Assembly: GCA_946188155.1 (NCBI GenBank)
Contig: CAMHUC010000032.1
Span: forward strand, 1-37,616
Origin: an uncultured bacterium
Lineage (GTDB): Bacteria; Bacteroidota; Bacteroidia; Bacteroidales; Bacteroidaceae
Length of the DNA: 37,616 nucleotides
Direction of reading: 5' to 3'
Shown here piece by piece: positions 7,990 through 13,872 of this stretch (positions within the stretch are counted from its first letter, which is position 1; every line of letters starts with the position of its first letter). Below the pieces are notes generated by a model. The model ran no database searches, was not told the DNA's origin, and worked only from the letters and a program-made list of their open reading frames with translations. A program made the translations under genes and the position numbers.

Positions 7990-8235
7990 TTAAGACTGGA
8001 AGGAGTCGCGCTCATCGGGTTTGTAGGCCTTGTTGTCCTCCTTCATGTAGACCTGCAGGTCGCTGAAGTAGCCTGTCTCCTGGATAGTCTTGAGGTTGGC
8101 CTTGGCATCCTCTTCTGCCAGATACTCCTTGGCGCTGGCCAGGTGGTTGGTGAACTCGAGCTTCTTCTTCTCCGTGTCGAGCACAGAGATCCACTCATCC
8201 TTCAAACGGTCTCCGATCACAAATTTCTTGCTCAT
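7990..8235 (-). CDS. Unrecognised small charged protein (81 aa)
   Basis: An 81-residue soluble protein with no signal peptide or membrane segment. It is rich in Lys, Glu and Asp and is predicted mostly helical in its middle (DTEKKKLEFTNHLASAKEYL). I do not recognise the family. A good terminator directly follows, and a TACCTTTG box lies 51 bp upstream (8286-8293), so it looks like a real single-gene unit. It is too acidic and lacks the leader/core look I would expect of a RiPP precursor for the neighbouring operon, but I cannot exclude that link. Confidence 0.7.
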   Translation of the reverse strand: MSKKFVIGDRLKDEWISVLDTEKKKLEFTNHLASAKEYLAEEDAKANLKTIQETGYFSDLQVYMKEDNKAYKPDERDSFQS

Positions 8236-8285
8236 AACATTTCAAGTTTTCAAGTTTCTATTCTTCGTTGATTTCTTTGATGGTG

Positions 8286-8293
8286 CAAAGGTA
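8286..8293 (-). promoter_or_regulatory. Bacteroidota -7 promoter box for the 81-aa gene
   Basis: Reads TACCTTTG on the minus strand, an exact TAnnTTTG match, 51 bp upstream of the ATG at 8235. No clear -33 TTTG is seen at the usual distance. Confidence 0.5.
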
Positions 8294-8352
8294 CTAACTT
8301 TCCCGATACCTTGATGCCTTTTATGTGCAAAATATTGTGAAAACGTTTGAGT

Positions 8353-8865
8353 TTACTGCTGTCGAGGGCCTCTGCCACGGTCGCCACGGCTGCGCATCTC
8401 CTTGAACTTCTGCTGCTGGTCGGCCGTGAGGATGGCACTCAGCTTCTTGTCGTACTCCTCGCGCTTGGCCTGGCGCTGCTTCATCTCGGCCTTCTGGGCA
8501 TCGGTGAGCTGGGGGCGCTGCGGGCGGCTGCCGGCATTCTGCTGGTCTTTGGGAGCCTGCTCGGTGGCACCCGTCTGGCCGTCGGCCTTCTGACGGTGGA
8601 GGCTGTCGGCACGGTGGCCGTGATGCCTGCCGCGCGGTCCTCTGCCCATGCCGGGACCTCCGAGCACGTCCTGATACTCCTTGTTAAGGGCCAGCACCTT
8701 GGCCTTCTGGCTGTCGTCGAGTCCGAGGTCCTTGGCCATGCGGTCGGTCATCTCCTGGGCGTCGATCTTACGGGGAGCGCGGCGCTCCTTGTTGTTGTCA
8801 CTCTGTTGTGCCATCGCTGCCGTCATCGCGAGCAGGGCAATCAGTGTCATTGCAATCTTTTTCAT
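8353..8865 (-). CDS. Secreted Spy/CpxP-like protein (DUF4890 type)
   Basis: A 170-residue exported protein with a Sec signal peptide (MKKIAMTLIALLAMTAAMAQ). The mature part has two helical stretches of the LTxxQ kind: one near residues 35-65 (MTDRMAKDLGLDDSQKAKVLALN) and one near 120-160 (LTDAQKAEMKQRQ, LTADQQQKFKEM). A disordered Gly/Arg/His/Gln-rich linker lies between, and the tail is Arg-rich. This matches the Bacteroidota DUF4890 family, which resembles the periplasmic chaperone/stress sensors Spy and CpxP. A role in envelope stress is inferred from fold likeness only. Confidence 0.75.
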   Translation of the reverse strand: MKKIAMTLIALLAMTAAMAQQSDNNKERRAPRKIDAQEMTDRMAKDLGLDDSQKAKVLALNKEYQDVLGGPGMGRGPRGRHHGHRADSLHRQKADGQTGATEQAPKDQQNAGSRPQRPQLTDAQKAEMKQRQAKREEYDKKLSAILTADQQQKFKEMRSRGDRGRGPRQQ

Positions 8866-9000
8866 CTTTCTTTAATTTTAACTGTTTATACGTTTGTTGA
8901 TTCCTGTTGTTCTCTTGAACACTCCTTTGACGATGGGCGGCGGGAGAAGTTTAAACGCGCAAGCCCTGTTTTCAGCGAACCGCCCGATTCTTTCAGCCAA

Positions 9001-9053
9001 CCGTAAACTGTAAACCGTAAACTATAAACTATAAACTATAAACTATAAACTAT
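9001..9053. repeat. AAACTATAAACT / TTTACGG word repeat, copy 1
   Basis: Tandem GTAAACTGTAAACC and ACTATAAACT words with a 9-10 bp period. The same family recurs, partly inverted, at 35550-35655 behind the clostripain gene, on the other side of the xylan locus. Confidence 0.8.
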
Positions 9054-9078
9054 CATAGTTGTCATATAGCAAAAACAA

Positions 9079-9134
9079 GTGTACCATCTGTACCATCTGA
9101 CACATCAGGGTGGCAGATGGTACAGATGGCGCAC
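9079..9134. repeat. 21-bp inverted repeat (GTACCATCTG words)
   Basis: Arms 9079-9099 and 9114-9134 pair at 19 of 21 positions around a 14-base loop. Each arm is itself two copies of TACCATCTG. It may form a hairpin behind the GH43 terminator; no function is evident. Confidence 0.7.
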
Positions 9135-9229
9135 ATGTTTTCGGGATAAGCCAACTATACGCACACGCGCACGCGAAAGGAACCAACAGAGGTTCCCTAA
9201 GACAAAAAGGAGGCTTCCTGCAACCAAAA

Positions 9230-9259
9230 GGAGGCTCCCTGCAACTGTAGGGAGCCTCC
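9230..9259 (-). terminator. Rho-independent terminator of the GH43 gene
   Basis: A perfect 11-bp stem (GGAGGCTCCCT / AGGGAGCCTCC) around an 8-base loop, about 45 bp after the GH43 stop on the minus strand. It is followed by CTTTTGG, then a second partial copy and CTTTTTG. This is the likely end of transcription for the xylan locus. Confidence 0.75.
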
Positions 9260-9303
9260 GTAGAGTGGCGGGGAGCCTTGCGTTGTCGGGTCCAGGCCCT
9301 GGA

Positions 9304-11019
9304 CTAACGGACCACCACCTTCCGGCCATTGACAATATAGATGCCCTTGCCGACAGTGGGCGCAGCCCCGAGGCGACGCCCCTGCAGGTCGTAGAGCGAG
9401 TCGTCAGACTGTTCAACGCGCGAATCGTCCAATCGCACAATCTGCAGATTGTCCGCTTGTCCGGCACTCTCGGCCTGCCAGGCATCCAGGTAGAGCTCGG
9501 TGCCAGCGGAGGCCACGATGTAGATGTTCTTGACACCCTGGAAGCGGGCGGGGTCTACGTCGACAGCGTAGTCGCTCATGGTGTCGGAGGCGATGCTGAA
9601 CGTCGCCTCGGCCTTGGCACCCTTCCTGGCGATGCGTATCTCCACCGTGCCCTCGCCCCTGGCACGCAACAGGAACCGCGAGGCCCCCGTGGCACCGAAG
9701 TCTACGCGGCGCAGGAAGATCCAGCTGCTTTCAGTCATACGTACCTGCTGGTTGGCAGAGGCATCGTTGCCTAAGGTGCTGACGGCGGTGTTCTTCTCGA
9801 TGTTCGAGAAGTCCTCGTAGCTGATGCCGCCACAGGTGGCCATGGTCTCTGCCTGCTGCAGCTGGTAGGGGTCGAGGGTGCCGTTGGCGGCAGCACCTGC
9901 ACGGGTGAGGGTCATCTTGCCGAGGGTCTGTGTGCTCTCAGTGACCCTGACCTCGTCGATGCCGATAGAGCGGTAGCCCGATGCCTCGCTGTCCATGGCG
10001 CCGCCCTCCTTCATGGTCTGCTCCAGGAGGGTGGAATGGTAGAGCAGGTAGTACTTGTCCTTGAACTTATGCAGATGGGTATGGTTGTTGCCCCACCCCA
10101 TGCCGAAGTTGCCCTCGTTGGGCACGTATTCGCCACGGTACTCCCACGAGTCGGGGACGAGGGGCGTGTCGCTCACCATGTAGCACATGCTGCACGTGGA
10201 GGGTGCGGGCTGGCCGTTGCGCCCGGCGAAGCTGCTCCAGTCGTCGCGGTCGGACCACGAGGTGTTGTAGGTATATACGAAGCGCCCGCCGATGATGTTC
10301 AGCTCGCTGGCCTCGAAGAGATAGGGTGCCGGCATCAGGACTGCCGCACCGTCGAGACCGGTCATCGAGGCATTGAGACGGGCGATGCGCGAGTTGCCGG
10401 GCCACAGCTTAGAGCCTGACGGCTGCGGGTCGCCGCCGCCGAAGGCTATCCAGCCCTGGCCGCTGTCGTCGACCACGGCTCCCGGGTCGAAGATCCAGTT
10501 GCAGGGCTTCACGCCAGGGGTGTCGCCGTCGATCATGGGCTTCTTCAGGGGCGACATGAAGGGGCCTACGGGCGAGGATGCCTTCAGCACGCCGATGCTG
10601 CCGCCGCTGTTGGCGAAGTAGAGGAAGAACTCGTCCTGGCCGTCGGCCGTGGTGCGCCGCACGATGGACGGTGCCCACGAGGCAGCGAAGCGCCAGCCCC
10701 ACGAGGCGCATAGCTTGGCGACATCAATGGTGCCGTGGAAGGTCCAGTTAAGCATGTCGGCGGTGGAGAATACTACGAGCGAGCGGATGTCGCCGTAGCC
10801 GTTGCCGCCGGTCTTGCGGTTCTTGAGATACTGCTGGTTGTCGTTGCTGCCATAGACGTAGAGACGCCCGTTGTACTCAACGGCCGTCGGGTCGGCACAG
10901 AACACGCTGCCGCTGAGGGGATTGCCCTCGCCGGTGGACTTGTACTCCTTGGCGAGCGGCTGCGCCTCTGCCGACAGCGCAACTAAAAGGGACACGAAGA
11001 GACACTGATACTTTCTCAT
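9304..11019 (-). CDS. GH43 arabinofuranosidase-like enzyme with C-terminal CBM6 and sorting-like tail
   Basis: A 571-residue secreted enzyme. After a Sec signal (cleavage near LSAEAQ) comes a five-bladed GH43 domain: CADPTAVEYNGRLYVYGS carries the probable general-base Asp, SWAPSIV is the family's typical strand, NWIFDPGAVVDD holds the third Asp, and LFEASELNII the probable acid Glu. From about residue 385 (LQQAETMATCGGI to LYLDAWQAE) lies a CBM6-like module. The domain order recalls arabinoxylan arabinofuranohydrolases such as Bacillus XynD, so removal of arabinose from xylan is likely. The last 30 residues (YDLQGRRL, KGIYIVNGRKVVVR) form a short C-terminal tail shared with the three-module protein upstream. 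ATG at 11019 is chosen over GTG at 11034 because the signal peptide begins there. Confidence 0.87.
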   Translation of the reverse strand: MRKYQCLFVSLLVALSAEAQPLAKEYKSTGEGNPLSGSVFCADPTAVEYNGRLYVYGSNDNQQYLKNRKTGGNGYGDIRSLVVFSTADMLNWTFHGTIDVAKLCASWGWRFAASWAPSIVRRTTADGQDEFFLYFANSGGSIGVLKASSPVGPFMSPLKKPMIDGDTPGVKPCNWIFDPGAVVDDSGQGWIAFGGGDPQPSGSKLWPGNSRIARLNASMTGLDGAAVLMPAPYLFEASELNIIGGRFVYTYNTSWSDRDDWSSFAGRNGQPAPSTCSMCYMVSDTPLVPDSWEYRGEYVPNEGNFGMGWGNNHTHLHKFKDKYYLLYHSTLLEQTMKEGGAMDSEASGYRSIGIDEVRVTESTQTLGKMTLTRAGAAANGTLDPYQLQQAETMATCGGISYEDFSNIEKNTAVSTLGNDASANQQVRMTESSWIFLRRVDFGATGASRFLLRARGEGTVEIRIARKGAKAEATFSIASDTMSDYAVDVDPARFQGVKNIYIVASAGTELYLDAWQAESAGQADNLQIVRLDDSRVEQSDDSLYDLQGRRLGAAPTVGKGIYIVNGRKVVVR

Positions 11020-11160
11020 GATAAGTAGATGCACAATATTATCTTATATAAAAATTAATGAAAAATTCGTGTTCAATTCATGGTAATTCGTGTTAAGATA
11101 TAAACATATAATTATCACGAATTGTACACGAATTATCATAAATTGTTTTTGTTCAGTTAC
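11020..11160 (-). promoter_or_regulatory. Leader block of the GH43 gene, similar to the GH10 gene leader
   Basis: The minus-strand leader ends in a TATATAAGATAATATTGTGC-ATCTA segment (11050-11026) only a few bases before the ATG. Upstream lie AATTCGTG words arranged as an imperfect inverted repeat. The same order of elements precedes the GH10/feruloyl esterase gene at 13566-13745. I see no TAnnTTTG box here. The block may hold a shared promoter or RNA processing site, or be a copy of a dispersed repeat. Confidence 0.5.
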
Positions 11161-11200
11161 TTATTAATATAATGATATCGACAACAGATTCTTAACTTAA

Positions 11201-11385
11201 CAACGAATTAAAACGGATTACACGAATTAGACGAATTGTTACTTATTTCACGAATTTTATTAACTGCACACAACAAGCAGCGATTGCTTGCGCGTAGCCA
11301 ATTCGTGTAATCCGCAAAACATTCTGTTTCATTCTTGAAATTCGATTCAATTCGTGCAATTCGTGTAATCCGTTTTAATTCGTTG
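11201..11385. repeat. 38-bp inverted repeat (11201-11238 / 11348-11385)
   Basis: The arms match at 36 of 38 positions and are built from CAACGAATTAAAACGGATT and ACACGAATT words, spaced by 109 bp. The interior has further AATTCGTG words and a GATTGCTTGCGCG core. It lies directly behind the stop of the xylanase-feruloyl esterase gene, and fills most of the 380-bp gap before GH43 together with the leader block. It looks like a non-coding mobile repeat (MITE-like) or a 3' hairpin. Confidence 0.8.
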
Positions 11386-11399
11386 TCATGAAAGTTCGG

Positions 11400-13565
11400 T
11401 TACTTGAACAGGCTCTGGGCCATCTGCCGCAGGCAGCGGCGCCAGGTGAGAAACTCGTGAGCCGTGCCCTCGGAAATGAGGCCCTCGGCGTTGTAGCCGG
11501 CAGCCTTGAGCGACTCCACGCTCTTACGGATGCCGTCGGGGTTCTCCTTGGAGCCGCAGCCTTCGAAGATGTACTTCACAGCCTTCGGGTCCTTGATTTC
11601 CTCAGGTGCATACTGACCACCGCTGAGCAGACCCCAGTAGCCGAACACCTCGGGACGGCGCAGGGTGATGAGCTTGGTCTCCATGCCGCCCATCGAGAGG
11701 CCGGCCAGGGCGCGGTTGTTCTTGTCGGGCTTGGTGAGGAACTCCTTGTCGACGACGGGCATCAGCTCGTCGATGAGCAGCTTCTCGAACTCCTCGGCAG
11801 TGAACTTGCCGATAGAGCCGAACTTGAAGTCGTTGGTCAGACCGTAGGCCATGACGATGATGAAGGGCTTAGCCTTGCCCTCGGCCAGCAGGTTGTCCAT
11901 GATGATGCCGGCACAGCCCTGACGGCCCCAGCTGGTCTCGTTCTCACCCCAGCCGTGCTGTAGGTAGAGCACGGGATAACGCTCCTGCTTGCCCTTGACC
12001 ACCTTGCCGTACTGTGGCGGCAGATAGACCATGGCCGTCTGCATCCGCCCGGTGCTCTCCGACCAGAAGTCCACCTGCTGGATGCGTCCGTGGGCTACGT
12101 CCTTGCGCCAGGCGTAGAAGTCCTGGTCGTGGGCGGGAATCTCGATACCGCTCTCCCAACGGCAGGAGCCGAAGTAGTTGTGGGTGCCGGGGTCGTTGAA
12201 CACGCCGCCGTCGATGGTCAGGTGGTAGTAGTGGAAGCCCTCGTCCATCGGGCCTTCGGTGGTGCCTGTCCACACGCCGTCCTTATCCTTGCGGAGCACG
12301 GTGCCGCCACGGCCGCCGAGGCCGAGACTGACGATGACCGACTTGGCATCGGGAGCCACCACGCGGAAGCGGGCATAGCCCTCGCTGTTCACCTGCGGAT
12401 ACTCCTGTCCGGGCTGGTTCATGGGGTTGGGGCGGAAGTCCTCCTTGGGCACGCGCTGGTCGAGCTCGGCGTTGAACTGCTTGATCACGCCGTAGGAGCG
12501 CTTGGGCTTATAGTTCTCGTCGAAGGGCAGCGGGTGGTTGTTAACGCCGAGCCACGAGTCGCGGTCGCCGAGGTTCCAGAAGGTGACGTTGTCAATCACG
12601 TCGCGGTGTTTCCGGAAGATACGGAATATCCGGTTGTACTGGTCTTCCTGCAGGGTGGCGATGTAGGGAGCCTGGGGCTTGTTCTCGCCACGCGAGAAGC
12701 GGAGCTGACCGCCCTGCTCGGTATTGGTGCGCAGGTCGAGCTCGGTGACGTGGATGTGCTTCACCAGCTGCTTGTACTTGCTGATGGCGGCGTCGATGTC
12801 CTCCTCGGAGGGGCCGTAGATGTTGTAGTGACCCTGCATGCCGATGCCGTGGATGGGCACGCCGGCATCCTGCATCTTCTTCACCATATTATATATACGG
12901 TCGCGCTTGCCGGGGTCGCACTCGTTGTAGTCATTATAGAACAGCAGGGCGTCGGGGTCGGCCTCGTGGGCAAACTCGAATGCCTTGGCGATGAACTCGT
13001 CGCCGCAGAGCTTGAACAGCTCGCTGTCGCGATAGGGATTGGCGGGACGGCCGGGCCATCCGAAGGCCTGGTCGGCGATGGCCTCGTTGACCACGTCCCA
13101 GCAGTAGACGATGTCCTTATAGCGGTTGACCACGGTGTGGATGTGGTCGCGCAGCCGCTGGTAGAACACCTCCTTCTTCACCGTGCGGCCCTTCTTGTCC
13201 TTGAGCATCCAGTCGGCAAACTGCGAGTGCCAGCAGAGGTTGTGGCCACGGAGCTTGATGCCGTTCTGACGGCAGAAGTCGGCTATCGAGTCGGCAGCGC
13301 CGAAGTTCCACACGCCCTCCTTGGGGTGCATGGGTCCCACCTTCATGTCGTTCTCGGCGGTGATGCTGTTGAACTCCTTCTTGATGAGCGCGATCTGGTC
13401 GGCGTTGCTGATGTTACGCTTGTTGACGGCCACGCCGATGGTGAAATAGTCTTTGTAGGCATCCTTCAGGCCGCCGGGTCCGTAGTCGGGCTGGCGCTGC
13501 CACTGTGCCATTGCTGCTGTGCTGCCCATCACGATGAGGAGGGCGCTGATAATAAGTTTCTTCAT
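11400..13565 (-). CDS. xyn10D-fae1A: Bifunctional GH10 endo-xylanase / feruloyl esterase
   Basis: A 721-residue secreted enzyme (signal peptide to about AMAQ, residue 21). Residues about 30-370 form an intact GH10 barrel: TAENDMK (69-75), RGHNLCWH (106-113), acid/base Glu161 in WDVVNEA, nucleophile Glu275 in HVTELDL. Residues about 385-475 form a CBM48/E-set-like beta domain, followed by an esterase D-type alpha/beta-hydrolase with Ser624 in GLSMGG and His703 in GTAHEF. The order and length match Xyn10D-Fae1A described from Prevotella ruminicola 23, which cuts xylan and frees ferulic acid. The gene name rests on that likeness. It has its own leader (13566-13745) and sits behind a terminator, so it may be transcribed apart from the xus operon. 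It lacks the C-terminal tail seen on its two secreted neighbours. Confidence 0.93.
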   Translation of the reverse strand: MKKLIISALLIVMGSTAAMAQWQRQPDYGPGGLKDAYKDYFTIGVAVNKRNISNADQIALIKKEFNSITAENDMKVGPMHPKEGVWNFGAADSIADFCRQNGIKLRGHNLCWHSQFADWMLKDKKGRTVKKEVFYQRLRDHIHTVVNRYKDIVYCWDVVNEAIADQAFGWPGRPANPYRDSELFKLCGDEFIAKAFEFAHEADPDALLFYNDYNECDPGKRDRIYNMVKKMQDAGVPIHGIGMQGHYNIYGPSEEDIDAAISKYKQLVKHIHVTELDLRTNTEQGGQLRFSRGENKPQAPYIATLQEDQYNRIFRIFRKHRDVIDNVTFWNLGDRDSWLGVNNHPLPFDENYKPKRSYGVIKQFNAELDQRVPKEDFRPNPMNQPGQEYPQVNSEGYARFRVVAPDAKSVIVSLGLGGRGGTVLRKDKDGVWTGTTEGPMDEGFHYYHLTIDGGVFNDPGTHNYFGSCRWESGIEIPAHDQDFYAWRKDVAHGRIQQVDFWSESTGRMQTAMVYLPPQYGKVVKGKQERYPVLYLQHGWGENETSWGRQGCAGIIMDNLLAEGKAKPFIIVMAYGLTNDFKFGSIGKFTAEEFEKLLIDELMPVVDKEFLTKPDKNNRALAGLSMGGMETKLITLRRPEVFGYWGLLSGGQYAPEEIKDPKAVKYIFEGCGSKENPDGIRKSVESLKAAGYNAEGLISEGTAHEFLTWRRCLRQMAQSLFK

Positions 13566-13745
13566 ATTGTTATTATAAATAGATGCACATTAATTACCTT
13601 ATATAAATGATGATGAGAATTCGTGTTGAGACAGAAACGTATAATTCATGAGAAATTCGTGTTCAATTTATGGTAATTCGTGTTTATACATATAACATAT
13701 AATTATCATGAATTGAACACGAATTTTTCATGTAATATTTCCTTT
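13566..13745 (-). promoter_or_regulatory. Leader block of the GH10/feruloyl esterase gene
   Basis: It contains the TATATAAGGTAATTAATGTGC-ATCTA segment (13605-13580) that closely matches the GH43 leader. Upstream are AATTCGTGTTCAATT words forming an inverted repeat of two 26-bp arms (near 13648-13673 and 13710-13735, two mismatches by eye). No clear TAnnTTTG box is visible. Confidence 0.5.
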
Positions 13746-13755
13746 TTTTAAGAAA

Positions 13756-13781
13756 GGCCCGGACTTTCCCAAGCCCGGGCC
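13756..13781 (-). terminator. Terminator after the three-module carbohydrate-binding protein
   Basis: A GC-only 7-bp stem (GGCCCGG / CCGGGCC) with a 12-base loop, about 90 bp after the stop at 13873. It is followed on the minus strand by TTTCTTAAAAAAAGG. It probably ends the transcript begun at xusA. Confidence 0.7.
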
Positions 13782-13872
13782 CCACAGAAAAACAATGTAA
13801 AGTTCTAAAATTGAACGCCAAGAGAGGCGGACAATATCTTATCTGCTCTCAGGCCAAAGCCTGAAGGGCTTC

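Larger units (their letters stand above)
8866..9303. other. Gene-free, repeat-filled spacer
   Basis: This 438-bp spacer holds three repeat features and no convincing gene: AAACTATAAACT words at 9001-9053, an inverted repeat at 9079-9134, and two direct copies of an AGGAGGCTtCCTGCAAC unit leading into the GH43 terminator at 9230-9259. The plus-strand open frame crossing it (about 9079-9774) is mostly antisense to the GH43 gene and shows no protein-like features. Confidence 0.6.

Noticed and set aside
9079..9774. Plus-strand open frame over the spacer and the GH43 3' end
   Set aside because: It runs through an inverted repeat and a terminator and is antisense to the CBM6 region; not protein-like.
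12090..13610. 506-codon plus-strand open frame opposite the GH10/feruloyl esterase gene
   Set aside because: It is antisense to a gene with intact catalytic motifs. The translation is Val/Leu/Gly/His-rich without domains, as expected from the mirror frame of GC-rich coding DNA.
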